NCBI RefSeq assembly: GCF_000315055.1
Contig: NZ_BAER01000113.1
Coordinates: forward strand, 18,102-82,101
Length of the DNA stretch: 64,000 nt
Direction of reading: 5' to 3'
From: Paraglaciecola polaris LMG 21857
Lineage (GTDB): Bacteria; Pseudomonadota; Gammaproteobacteria; Enterobacterales; Alteromonadaceae
Positions 55,681-64,000 of the stretch are shown piece by piece. The notes under the pieces are model-generated. The model searched no databases. It was not told the origin of the DNA and was given only the letters and a program-made list of their open reading frames with translations. A program made the position numbers and the translations under genes. Position 1 is the stretch's first letter; every line of letters begins with the position of its first letter.

Positions 55681-57816
55681 TTAAGGAATAGCGATTAAAC
55701 GCACGTTGTCGATATAATATTGGGCATCTGTCTCGCTCAATACAAGGTTTAGCGTCATGGTTTCTTGGGACCAATCGACTGCTGCGCTGCGGCCAAACTC
55801 TTCTGTAATAATGATGTCTGACGTTGTGTTTTCTACACCTTTGGTGGTGCCGCTGCCATTTGCTGCAATGGATTCAGTGCCATTGGACAAGTTTAGCTCG
55901 TATAGAACAACCGTGCTTTCACCCGCTGTATACAAGACATCGTGGTTGATGAGTTGAGCATCCACCATGACAGCATAACGCCCGCCGGCTTGGATCGCGC
56001 CAGCTTTGATGGGTAGGCTAATCGTCACGCCATCTGTGGTACCCGTGGTATCAACGAATAATTTTTGCATACCATCAAGGTCGCGAATTTCAACGATGCC
56101 GCCGTCGCTGACAATGGTTTCTGCGTTATCAAACAAGCCAACTTCGTCCAATAACATGTCATGCATTGCGGTATCATAGTGGCCATACTTGACCATATTT
56201 AAGTCGTCGATGCTGTGATCACCACCTGCGTATGAATCGTCGTACTTTAATAAACCAAAATGCACGGGCAGGGTTTCATAACCATCCCAGGCGCCTGTCT
56301 CACCGGTATCAATAATCTGCACGTGTTCCATCCAGGTGTTGAGTGACTGATCGAAGTAACGACCGCCTAACCAGAACCGATTATCTAGGCTCGAGCCTTC
56401 TGGTACTGTCGTAAATAGGGGTACAAAAGGATTGCCGCTTGCGCCGTTAGAGGCCGCGTTATTTAACCAGTATGACATGGCGTACTTTTGATTATCTTCT
56501 AGTGATGTCACGATATTCTGTAGTTCGAAATGACAAAAACTGCCCTGCATGTGCATGCCGTAATCACCGGTACGCGCTGAAGCCGTGTTGATTTCGGGAT
56601 CCGGGCACGCCCAGCCAGCCCAGCCCCACACAAAGCCGCCCGTGTTGTTGGTTGCATCAAGCGGACCGACTTGTGCAGCATCTTCAAAATCAGCGTTGAA
56701 CCCCGCCGCTTTGACTAAATTCGTTTCTTCACCGTTAATGGTGACCGCCAAGCTTCTTTGCCCATCAGCAGTATTGCCTGCATCGTCGGCAATGTTGAAC
56801 AGAAATGACAGTACTTTGCTTTGACCAGTATCTATTTCATTAAAAAAGGCGTGGGGGTCAACGGACAGCATGTTGCCAGTAAGCTCAACACCGTAAGGTA
56901 GGTCGGTTTCGCCATCTAATGTGAGGTTGTCGATGACAATCGCATCATCTTCTCGGTCAACAGCTTCTTTTGCTAAATCATAGGCTTGTACTGTGTCCGT
57001 TTCATTAGCGCTCGCTTCGAGGAAGTAATTTAGAATAAGGGGCGCACCCGGAATGTCTTGCACGCCCAGTACATTAATGACTAAGTTGCGATCGATCTCA
57101 AAACGATGATCTTTGACTTTATAGGTGTAGTTGAACGTGACTTTTTCCCCGTCAGGGATTTGCGTTTCAACCACACTCACATCTAACTCTAACTGGTTAT
57201 CTTCGTTGATGGTAAAGGGGATGGTGTAAGGGTTATTGGGGTCTGCGGTTACATCAAATGCGGTGAGTGGCTCTTCATCGCCATCCACAACACCTTTAAG
57301 CAAATCAACCACTCCCATTCCAGCGTCGCGAGTAAAGTTGCCCACTAAGTCGTCTTCAGCGACAGGAGCTACATCTTCGCCGATTATGGTGATAGTCGCT
57401 GAACGGGCAGTGCTATTGCTGCCGTCAGTGATATCGTAGGTGAGGGCCATCGTTAACGTCTCATCCGTATCGAGTGAGGGGGCAATAGCATCCGGTCTTA
57501 TACCAAGATATAGCCCGTCTAACTCAAAGCCGGTCATATCTGTTAGGTTTGAGTTGATGTTCGTTACGCGCAGAATGTCGCCGTCCATGTCGGTAACCAC
57601 ACCTGAACCACTATTTTCACCTGTGGGTGTACCTAATAGAAAAAGTCGTTTGAATGGGTCTTTCTCTGAATACGTCAGCATAATATCGCCGCCATGGGCA
57701 GGAGAATTACTTGATACTGCAGGTGTCGAACTGCCGCCGCCACTGCCACCACAGGCTGTAATAACTGAACACGCGACGCCTGCCAATAAAAATTTTGATG
57801 TTTGAATTGATTTCAT
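55681..57816 (-). CDS. Large surface lipoprotein with Ig/VCBS-like repeats
   Basis: 711 residues. Signal with lipobox VITACGGSGGGSS (Cys22), then Ser/Gly linker. Repeated Asp-rich Ig/cadherin-like units follow: MALTYDITDGSNSTARSATITIIGEDVAPVAEDD, VTFNYTYKVKDHRFEIDRNLVINVLG, SFLFNIADDAGNTADGQRSLAVTINGEE. The C-terminal half (about 375-711) resembles carbohydrate-binding beta-sandwiches (FNADFEDAAQVGP, YAMSYWLNNAA, FWLGGRYFD, AQYYIDNVRLIAIP). It is likely an outer-membrane glycan-capturing partner of the adjacent TBDR (inference). It lies 73 bp after the TBDR gene. Confidence 0.75.
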   Translation of the reverse strand: MKSIQTSKFLLAGVACSVITACGGSGGGSSTPAVSSNSPAHGGDIMLTYSEKDPFKRLFLLGTPTGENSGSGVVTDMDGDILRVTNINSNLTDMTGFELDGLYLGIRPDAIAPSLDTDETLTMALTYDITDGSNSTARSATITIIGEDVAPVAEDDLVGNFTRDAGMGVVDLLKGVVDGDEEPLTAFDVTADPNNPYTIPFTINEDNQLELDVSVVETQIPDGEKVTFNYTYKVKDHRFEIDRNLVINVLGVQDIPGAPLILNYFLEASANETDTVQAYDLAKEAVDREDDAIVIDNLTLDGETDLPYGVELTGNMLSVDPHAFFNEIDTGQSKVLSFLFNIADDAGNTADGQRSLAVTINGEETNLVKAAGFNADFEDAAQVGPLDATNNTGGFVWGWAGWACPDPEINTASARTGDYGMHMQGSFCHFELQNIVTSLEDNQKYAMSYWLNNAASNGASGNPFVPLFTTVPEGSSLDNRFWLGGRYFDQSLNTWMEHVQIIDTGETGAWDGYETLPVHFGLLKYDDSYAGGDHSIDDLNMVKYGHYDTAMHDMLLDEVGLFDNAETIVSDGGIVEIRDLDGMQKLFVDTTGTTDGVTISLPIKAGAIQAGGRYAVMVDAQLINHDVLYTAGESTVVLYELNLSNGTESIAANGSGTTKGVENTTSDIIITEEFGRSAAVDWSQETMTLNLVLSETDAQYYIDNVRLIAIP

Positions 57817-57889
57817 AATTTCATACCGTTGCTGTGAGTAAGGTGCGCCTAGTCACGCACCTCACTAATGCCTATTTTAATACGTAACC

Positions 57890-58285
57890 TTAAAACGTAA
57901 CGTTCACACCTAAGCGATAGGTCGTGCCGACTTTATAGCGTGTGTATGTACGTGAACGAGTAGCGTCTCCATCCAGAGGGTTGCCTTCTTCAAAGGCAAC
58001 GAATTGATAACCCACATCATTGTCAGCAAATATACGCTGTACTTCTAATTCACGGCTGGTGTAATAGGTTCTAAATTCGTCGTCTAACAAGTTGATCGCT
58101 TGCAGTGAGAAGGTTACGTTGTCGTTCAGTTTGTAAGAGGCTGAAAGATCCAAATTGCCACGGCCTTCATTCCAAATAGAACCTTGGTTCCAGGTACGTC
58201 CTTGGAAGCCGGTGTTGTAATCAGTGCCGACCAAAGAATCGCTGGTGCCTCGATAGGCTAGGCGGATTTGATGGCCGTCTTGCTC
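57890..58285 (-). pseudogene. C-terminal barrel end of the TBDR, behind an in-frame stop
   Basis: Directly after the TGA at 58286-58288 the same frame continues as EQDGHQIRLAYRGTSDSLVG, TDYNTGFQGRTWNQGSIWNEGRGNLDLSASY, and ends RLGVNVTF at 57890. This is the missing last part of a barrel, including the terminal Phe needed for outer-membrane assembly. A single changed codon splits the gene. It could be expressed only by readthrough or by internal start at the TTG at 58234. Confidence 0.8.
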
Positions 58286-61200
58286 TCAGAAAATAGTCGC
58301 GTTGTAGCTATGCTCAGGGGTGTCAGCTACGGGAAACGACGGTAGGGTTTTAGATGGGTCGATGCTAGAGCGATCTGCATCATACTTACTGTCTTGATAG
58401 GTATAGTTTGCTGACACGCCTAGCCCAGACAAGAAACCTGGTAAGAAATCATAGGTTTGAACATAACCGAGCTCCAAACCCGTGATTTTAGCGCCCTTAC
58501 CGTTAACAATTTTGCTCACGCTGTATTGGGCGCACAGATCACGTAAGTCGTTACTGAAGCGAGTAGGGTCCGCCGGTGACCAACCAAAATCGGCGGTGGC
58601 ACGCAATGGCATACAGCCATCTAGACCAAAATCGTTCGCCGCATCATCGTTGTCCAACAGTACGATTTCGCTACCACTGACTGGAGTGTCCACACTACGC
58701 ACATCTTTAAGGTAGGTAACGGCGTTTTCAACGGTAGTAAAGTTCGACATATTCTTATGGAATAACGCGACGCTGAGCATAGACGTTTCATTAAAGTACC
58801 ATTCAAACGACACATCGAGGTTTTTAGATTCTAGCGGCGAAAGTTGGGTGTTGAACAGCGATACTCGGCTGCCAGCATTGGCATTACCAGAACCCCAATA
58901 TCCATTTTCAGTTAATTGAAAGCCTGGGCGTAATTGGTCAATTTCTGGGCGTGTCATGGTTTTTGATACAGAAAAACGATCAACCATTTCATCGGATATG
59001 GCGTAGTTTAGGTTCAAGCTAGGCAATAAATTGGTGTAGCTATGTTTGTCTGATGAACGGAACGATTGTAACTCTCTGTTGCGCTCATCGGTAGAGGAGA
59101 ACTGATTGGCATTATTGTTTGCAAGCGGCGTAGTGCCGTCCCATACGATATCGCCATTCCAACCATTGTTGCGAGTGGTTGATACATCAGCAAAGCGCCA
59201 CATATTCAACCAGTTAATATTGGCTGCTGGCTCAGGAAGCGACGGATCTTGCTGGAACGCTGCCCATTGGGCGAAGGCTGGATCATGACAGGGCCCTTGG
59301 TCTGCAATACGTGTCCAGCCAGAAGTATCTGGGCCACTGCTGGTATCCCACCCTTGACCATCTACCCGTTGGTATTTCTCTTCGTAACCTTTTGATTGGT
59401 TAGGATCGGCAAAAAAAGGCGCCTTACATTCAGGTAAACTGGTGTCACGCAGATCACGCAGGGTGACGCGGTCAAATTCACGCTCTAAGGTTTCGGTAAA
59501 TTGCCAGAAATCGGCACCAGAATACCCGTCTGCTGCAATGTCTGTTTTGACATAACGTAAGCCAATATTCCCGGTCAAACGACCGTCAAATAAATCAAAA
59601 TTACCTTTGATGTAGAACGCTTGGGTGTCGATGTCGGTAATACGTGACTCTGAATCATTTGGCGTTCTGACCGTGTTTTCATCATCTAACAATAAGTCGA
59701 CGGCGCGGGCTGCATCAACAGGTGTCCAGCCGATGGTTGCCTCGTTGCGATCGTAGCCGAGGGATTCCATGAAATCATCATAGGGAAGACCGCCGTCTCG
59801 GGCAATCAAGTTGGCGCGAATATCAAGCAGTGAGCCGCCCGGAATGGCCACTGGATTACCAAATTCATCTTCAATAACGTCGGTGGCTGTTACCGTGTTG
59901 AAGCGGTAAACTTGGTTATCGACATCTTTTGTACGCTGGGTCGCCTTCGCGCCAAATTCAACCGAGGTAAAGCCAAAGCCTTCAAAGTCATATTCAAAAT
60001 CAAGTTGAGCATTGGCCAATTCGTCGCTGACGGTCACGTCACTTTCACTCAAGAAGGTGAGGTGTTGGGAGTTGATATCCGCAGGGTTATAACCGGTAAG
60101 CACAGTGTTGTCGTCATACCCTGGGGTGAAAAAGCCCGTATCCGGATCCACCTGATTGACAATTTGTTCGCCTAAGTCGACAAATGAGCTGCCAAAGACC
60201 ATTTTACACACACCAGTAGAACAGTCATATCCAACCGGCTCTACGTCACGTCCCGCATCGTAAAGTTTAATCGCAGGCACTTGAGGGAAGTTTTGCATCG
60301 CGGCAAATGCACTGGGTAAGCTTTCTGACTCGCTTTTTGAGTAACCAATTTGACTCGACATGCGCAACATATCAGTCAGTTCACGTTTGTAAGTAAATGA
60401 CACACTACCATTGGTTTGGTCATTTCCGCCTTGAGAGCTTTGTAAGTCTCCAGCGCCGAAGCGGTTTAGTTCCCGTACCATGGTGTTGTTATCGGTATCG
60501 ATAACGTACCAGTCATTTTGTGGATCGCTAAAAGGTGCAGCGGGGCGAAGATCCCCCAGTGGTTTTTCACCTTCGACAAAATTTTTGTTGGCGCTAGAAC
60601 GCGTGATCACTGCGTCTTGTTGGTTAGCGTATTCTTGGGTTGAATAGGTGATGTCCAAGGTCATTTCAGATACATCGTCAGGCAAGAACTGCAAACCTAA
60701 GGTTAAACCCTGACGATCTGTGGTGTTCTGGTGCAGTTCGTAGCGGGTAGACGAGTGTCTAATCGCTTTGACACCGGAAATAGCCTCGCCGTTTAAGTCA
60801 CTGGCTGAGTCAAGCAGGGTGGACGCTTCGAAGCGCTCGACGCGATATTGATCGCGGCGGATGCTGGTGGTTTCATCATAGGCTGAAAATGCCACGCCAA
60901 ATGTGTCATCGAAGAACTTCTCAGTCAAAGTGAACTGCACTTTGTGATCTTCTTTTTCAGCGAAGTCGTTATAACGACCCTGCGCGGTAAAAGACCGTAC
61001 GCCTTTTTTCTGATCGAGGGGTTTAAGAGTGATTAGGTTTATATTTGCCCCTAATGAACCTTCGTCTTGATCGGCACTGGAGGTTTTTACTACTTCAAGT
61101 TTTGATAAAATATCCGCAGAAAAAGAACTTAAATCAACTGCTTGGCTGAAATCCGTCGAGGTTAACTGCTGACCGTTAATGGTGATGTTGTTTTGGTTGG

Positions 61201-61561
61201 CAGTGGCGCCGCGCACTGTTACCTGTGTGCCTTCACCATCTCGCGTAACCAATGACACACCTGTAACTCGGCTCAGTGTGTCTGCGACGTTTTGGTCCGT
61301 CGATTTACCGATATCTTCGGCGTTTATGGTGTCGACTAAATTCTGTGAGAAACGCTTGTCGTTAATGGATTTCTTCAGGCTGCTTTTGAGTCCCGTTATC
61401 TCAATAACTTCAACATCGCTTGGGTCTTCTGATTTAGCTTGAATCTGAGTTGTCGTCTCAGATTTTTGCTCGTTTTGAGTTTGGCCAATGGCATTGGATG
61501 CCATTAAAACCGCCATTGAGATCGCGCTCAATTTGAAAGGTGTTGTGAATGCTTTAGACAT
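58286..61561 (-). CDS. TonB-dependent receptor, interrupted by TGA
   Basis: I chose the ATG at 61561 (MSKAFTTPFKLSAISMAVLM, signal peptide; GGGA upstream) rather than the longer frame from 61648. TonB box VEVIEITG, plug LVDTINAEDIGKSTDQNVADTLSRVTGVSL and VTVRGATANQNNITINGQQL, and a large barrel with extended loops. The frame ends at TGA 58286-58288 within a sequence where homologs have F-[YW]-E (here NATIF-stop-EQDGHQIRLAY), and continues in phase to 57890. The protein would lack the last 130 residues. Upstream are two TTGTTAACAA palindromes. It groups with the lipoprotein, halogenase and SapC genes. Confidence 0.88.
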   Translation of the reverse strand: MSKAFTTPFKLSAISMAVLMASNAIGQTQNEQKSETTTQIQAKSEDPSDVEVIEITGLKSSLKKSINDKRFSQNLVDTINAEDIGKSTDQNVADTLSRVTGVSLVTRDGEGTQVTVRGATANQNNITINGQQLTSTDFSQAVDLSSFSADILSKLEVVKTSSADQDEGSLGANINLITLKPLDQKKGVRSFTAQGRYNDFAEKEDHKVQFTLTEKFFDDTFGVAFSAYDETTSIRRDQYRVERFEASTLLDSASDLNGEAISGVKAIRHSSTRYELHQNTTDRQGLTLGLQFLPDDVSEMTLDITYSTQEYANQQDAVITRSSANKNFVEGEKPLGDLRPAAPFSDPQNDWYVIDTDNNTMVRELNRFGAGDLQSSQGGNDQTNGSVSFTYKRELTDMLRMSSQIGYSKSESESLPSAFAAMQNFPQVPAIKLYDAGRDVEPVGYDCSTGVCKMVFGSSFVDLGEQIVNQVDPDTGFFTPGYDDNTVLTGYNPADINSQHLTFLSESDVTVSDELANAQLDFEYDFEGFGFTSVEFGAKATQRTKDVDNQVYRFNTVTATDVIEDEFGNPVAIPGGSLLDIRANLIARDGGLPYDDFMESLGYDRNEATIGWTPVDAARAVDLLLDDENTVRTPNDSESRITDIDTQAFYIKGNFDLFDGRLTGNIGLRYVKTDIAADGYSGADFWQFTETLEREFDRVTLRDLRDTSLPECKAPFFADPNQSKGYEEKYQRVDGQGWDTSSGPDTSGWTRIADQGPCHDPAFAQWAAFQQDPSLPEPAANINWLNMWRFADVSTTRNNGWNGDIVWDGTTPLANNNANQFSSTDERNRELQSFRSSDKHSYTNLLPSLNLNYAISDEMVDRFSVSKTMTRPEIDQLRPGFQLTENGYWGSGNANAGSRVSLFNTQLSPLESKNLDVSFEWYFNETSMLSVALFHKNMSNFTTVENAVTYLKDVRSVDTPVSGSEIVLLDNDDAANDFGLDGCMPLRATADFGWSPADPTRFSNDLRDLCAQYSVSKIVNGKGAKITGLELGYVQTYDFLPGFLSGLGVSANYTYQDSKYDADRSSIDPSKTLPSFPVADTPEHSYNATIF

Positions 61562-62105
61562 AGTTAATTGTTCCCGGTAATTATAAATGTCGTTATTCGC
61601 CCAGGCTCGGTTAACGTTAATCGTTAAACCTACCCGACTCATTTTCACGTGTATGGGCTAACGCAATATTTGAGGAATATTTTGTAACACATGAAATGTA
61701 AAGCGTATGTAAACATCAGCAATATGTAATGTCAAAGATTTTTTGTTAACAATTTACATTGTTTTGGGGTTGATCTTTGTTAACAATGTAAATGTTCTTT
61801 AAATTTCAATGTGTTACTTTTTTGTTGGCTAATAGGGGAAACAAGAAAGGATATTTTTTCGATAAAAGCGGGTATGAAAATTAATCTTCACCCGAGCGTT
61901 GACTTGTGATGAAGGGGATTTTAGCGGTTAAGTAAAGCCAACTAACCACGTAAAATCGACAAGTTAGATGTACCTCATTCCACTGGGCGATAAATACCTT
62001 TAATATTAACGCGGCTCGTTCATGCTTTGGGGCTGATGAATTTGCGTCAATCAATGCACGGGCTGCTGTGACCCGTAATTAAACGGGCTTGCAAGCAGGT
62101 CATTG
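61562..62105. other. Control region upstream of the TBDR
   Basis: 544 bp. It contains the palindrome pair at 61743 and 61777. The rest, up to the convergent end of the XRE gene, shows no gene. Confidence 0.55.
61743..61786. promoter_or_regulatory. Two TTGTTAACAA palindromes
   Basis: TTGTTAACAA at 61743-61752 and 61777-61786, with adjacent inverted extensions ATTTACATTG (first) and CAATGTAAAT (second). The palindromes are 34 bp apart, centre to centre. They lie about 180-225 bp before the TBDR start and match the sites at 14722 and 50883. Confidence 0.6.
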
Positions 62106-62375
62106 TTACGCAGCGTATTTACGGCAGAAGTTAATATCGGTCGGGCTGTTGTTGCGTGCAGCGCGTTCGCAGCGCATAGATGCAATGACAGCAAACGGAT
62201 CAAGGGTCAACATTTCGGCAATTTCAACCGCCAATTTGTCATCGATTGAGCCGGTGCCGTTGCGGTAACGGCTGACCGCTGAACGCGATATGCCAAGCTT
62301 TTTCGCGACATCGTTGTCGGAACGAAATGTATGTTTTTTCTTTAACATATCGATTAACTGCATGCTTTTATACAT
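62106..62375 (-). CDS. Small XRE-type helix-turn-helix protein (DUF3693-like)
   Basis: 89 residues. Helix-turn-helix NDVAKKLGISRSAVSRYRNGTGSIDDKLAVEIAEMLTLDPF (about 21-61), followed by VIASMRCERAARN. This resembles the phage-related DUF3693 family of short regulators. AAGGGG lies upstream of the ATG. No phage genes surround it. It lies 40 bp downstream of the GH117 gene and may be in the same transcript, but a role in sugar control is not supported by the family. Confidence 0.8.
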   Translation of the reverse strand: MYKSMQLIDMLKKKHTFRSDNDVAKKLGISRSAVSRYRNGTGSIDDKLAVEIAEMLTLDPFAVIASMRCERAARNNSPTDINFCRKYAA

Positions 62376-62415
62376 GGGTTTATCCCCTTACTTGGTACCT
62401 AAATTACGGTTCTGG

Positions 62416-63501
62416 TTAGTTACTATTTTGAAAGGTTCCTGCATCCAGAACCTGCTTCTTCAAACGATATCGACAGATATAATTCCAATTCCAACTGCTA
62501 TCGTATTTATGACATACGCCCCATTGTAAGCCTGGGGCAGGGGTGTCAGTTTGCTCTGTTGGGCGGAATAAACCAATGGCTTCTGGTGCACCTTTGATAT
62601 GGGCTTTAATGTCAAAATTAACGCCATCAGGGGCAAACTGTATGGTGTTTTTCTCTGGCCCGTCTGTGGTCAGTAAGCTGGCTACGCCGCCACGATAATT
62701 CCAGACCACCACTTCATGTCCACTGTTGCTAATCGGGTTATATTCAGACTTGGTATAGGGTCCTAATACGTCGTCAGCAATAGCGACGCCGTGTTTGATT
62801 TCCCGGCCACCGAAATTCATTTCTTCGCCCATGGTTTCACCTTTGTAGTACAGGTGAAATTTACCATTAAAAACCAATAAACAAGGATCGTGTACCTTAT
62901 GACTATCAAAACTGCCCTTGGATGTAACGTGAAAACGGTTGTCTTGTTGTCCTAACCATTCTCCGTCCATTGCTGGACTCAGTATCGGCGCGCTCGACTT
63001 CTGCCATGGTCCGTAAGGTGAATTGGCATGAGCAATAGCAATCTGTTCAATCTGACGATTGGTATAGGGGTACTGAACGGTTTGATAAACCAGATAATAT
63101 TTGCCTTCGTGGGCCAGCACTTCTGGGGTAAAAACGGCGCGATCGTCAAACGCACCCGTGGCTCCGCGCTCAATTGCTGGGCCTTGTTCTTGCCACGTTT
63201 CAGCGTCCACTGAGGTGGCATGCCACACTTCGGTTAGATCCCAAGGAAATACCTTATCGTCAGGGTTTTCACTGCCAAAACCGACGGTTTCCCCTGTTCC
63301 TTTGGTATACCAGCAATGGTACATACCATCAACCGATATGACCGAGGTCGGGTCGCGGCGTATTACGCCTTCCTCGAACGCGAAATCCCCCTTAAGTGGA
63401 CTGATGTCAAATTCGATCATCCAGTCAGCATTTTTGCTGTCATAACCACGTTCGATGGCACGTTTGGTTGCTAGGCTTTGTTTTTGATTGGCGCTACTCA
63501 T
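62416..63501 (-). CDS. GH117 alpha-1,3-(3,6-anhydro-L-galactosidase) (neoagarooligosaccharide hydrolase)
   Basis: 361 residues, no signal peptide, so cytoplasmic. Five-bladed propeller family GH117: [112 protein letters not shown]. Putative catalytic residues Asp50, Asp205, His262 and Glu263 fit the family spacing (Asp-Asp 155, Asp-Glu 58). GH117 removes 3,6-anhydro-L-galactose from neoagarooligosaccharides; some clades differ in substrate. GGAG precedes the ATG, and the kinase gene upstream ends 21 bp away, so both form an operon extending out of the window. Confidence 0.92.
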   Translation of the reverse strand: MSSANQKQSLATKRAIERGYDSKNADWMIEFDISPLKGDFAFEEGVIRRDPTSVISVDGMYHCWYTKGTGETVGFGSENPDDKVFPWDLTEVWHATSVDAETWQEQGPAIERGATGAFDDRAVFTPEVLAHEGKYYLVYQTVQYPYTNRQIEQIAIAHANSPYGPWQKSSAPILSPAMDGEWLGQQDNRFHVTSKGSFDSHKVHDPCLLVFNGKFHLYYKGETMGEEMNFGGREIKHGVAIADDVLGPYTKSEYNPISNSGHEVVVWNYRGGVASLLTTDGPEKNTIQFAPDGVNFDIKAHIKGAPEAIGLFRPTEQTDTPAPGLQWGVCHKYDSSWNWNYICRYRLKKQVLDAGTFQNSN

Positions 63502-63522
63502 GGGTTTCGCTCCGCAATAATA

Positions 63523-64000
63523 TTAATTAGATATGTGGTTAAGGTTGCGTCGAAAAGCGTCGAAAATATCATGTTCGACGATGGCACCTTGATGCTGAAC
63601 GACGAGCCCTGCTGCACTGGATGCTTGTTCAATCGCGCTTTTTATTTGCTCGCCGCGTATTCTGCAAGCCAAATACACCCCTGCGAACGAGTCGCCAGCG
63701 GCAGTGGTATCTCGCTGACATTTAGCGGGGACGAAAGGCACCATGCAATTAGCTTGACCATCAACAAAGGAAAATACGCCTTCTTTACCGGCTTTAATCA
63801 CTAATTCAGTGACACTATGTTGATTGCAAAAATCCACTATTTCGTCAACCGATTGATGACCGAGTAGGTCAAGATGATCCTCTGTGCCCGGTAGCACTAT
63901 GTCACTGACATGGTACGCCGCTTCAAGCCATTGGCTCGCGTGTTGCTTGTTGCGCCACATTTTAGGCCGATAGTTGGGGTCAAATGCAATTTTGCTGCCG
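63523..64000 (-). CDS. kdgK: 2-keto-3-deoxysugar (KDG/KDGal) kinase, PfkB family, 5' end beyond window
   Basis: Open to the window edge. The visible C-terminal half shows [36 protein letters not shown] and the PfkB signature [15 protein letters not shown] with catalytic Asp in AAGDSF. [12 protein letters not shown] is typical of 2-keto-3-deoxygluconate kinases. In agar breakdown, 3,6-anhydro-L-galactose is oxidised and isomerised to 2-keto-3-deoxygalactonate, which such a kinase phosphorylates; this fits its placement before GH117. The N-terminus is not visible, so the KDG versus KDGal preference is open. Confidence 0.88.
   Translation of the reverse strand, partial: GSKIAFDPNYRPKMWRNKQHASQWLEAAYHVSDIVLPGTEDHLDLLGHQSVDEIVDFCNQHSVTELVIKAGKEGVFSFVDGQANCMVPFVPAKCQRDTTAAGDSFAGVYLACRIRGEQIKSAIEQASSAAGLVVQHQGAIVEHDIFDAFRRNLNHISN

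Noticed and set aside
62106..62375. Prophage marker
   Set aside because: The XRE/DUF3693-like protein is related to phage regulators, but no phage structural, integrase or lysis gene is nearby.

Overview
The window looks like chromosomal DNA of a marine, alga-associated gammaproteobacterium of the Alteromonadaceae (Paraglaciecola/Glaciecola/Alteromonas type). This is inferred from moderate GC, from several very large TonB-dependent receptors (TBDRs), from S1 sulfatases, and from red-algal galactan enzymes (GH110, GH117). LacI, GntR and IclR regulators are also abundant. No rRNA, tRNA, CRISPR array, integrase or insertion sequence was recognised.

Layout. (1) 1-1.5 kb: an RsbQ-like alpha/beta hydrolase followed by a PAS sensor gene cut by the window edge. 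(2) 2-15.8 kb: an accessory block on mostly one strand, with a TBDR whose signal-peptide end is frameshifted, four exported VOC-fold (glyoxalase-like) proteins, a CRP/FNR-type regulator with a perfect FNR-type box nearby, a GNAT acetyltransferase, a sulfatase, a second TBDR and a divergent GntR/FCD regulator. (3) 15.9-25.9 kb: a sugar-oxidation cluster with Tat-exported and cytoplasmic xylose-isomerase-like TIM barrels, a LacI regulator with promoter-overlapping operators, a Gfo/Idh/MocA dehydrogenase, an NHS-type permease, a GMC oxidoreductase with its gluconate-2-dehydrogenase-subunit-3-like partner, and a DUF1080 (3-keto-disaccharide hydrolase) protein. Together they fit oxidative (3-keto-glycoside) cleavage of a glycoside. 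(4) 26.3-41.2 kb: a polysaccharide utilisation locus with a sodium/solute symporter, an exported aldose 1-epimerase, two LacI regulators flanking a GPH/MFS-type permease, a TBDR, two sulfatases and a GH110 alpha-galactosidase. Three promoters here share a GGTAAACCGTTTTCATT-like operator, so they are probably one LacI regulon acting on a sulfated alpha-galactosyl glycan, plausibly carrageenan-like.

(5) 41.6-48.6 kb: ordinary chromosome, with a DUF6172 protein, a class II UvrA-like ABC ATPase, a perfect 34-bp palindrome, YggL, a tiny DUF2986 protein, a decayed stretch, an M14 carboxypeptidase and an unrecognised coiled-coil protein. (6) 48.6-62.1 kb: a second accessory block with an FAD amine oxidase, an IclR regulator, a phytanoyl-CoA-dioxygenase/beta-propeller gene pair, and a SapC / tryptophan-halogenase-like / large lipoprotein / TBDR group. 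That TBDR carries an in-frame TGA stop. (7) 62.1-64 kb: a small XRE regulator, then GH117 and a 2-keto-3-deoxysugar kinase, which is the edge of a 3,6-anhydrogalactose (agar/carrageenan) catabolic locus.

A palindrome TTGTTAACAA recurs upstream of the 11.7-14.6 kb TBDR, the dioxygenase and the 58-61 kb TBDR, which suggests one regulator links distant loci. Both interrupted TBDRs should be checked for sequencing error before they are called pseudogenes.
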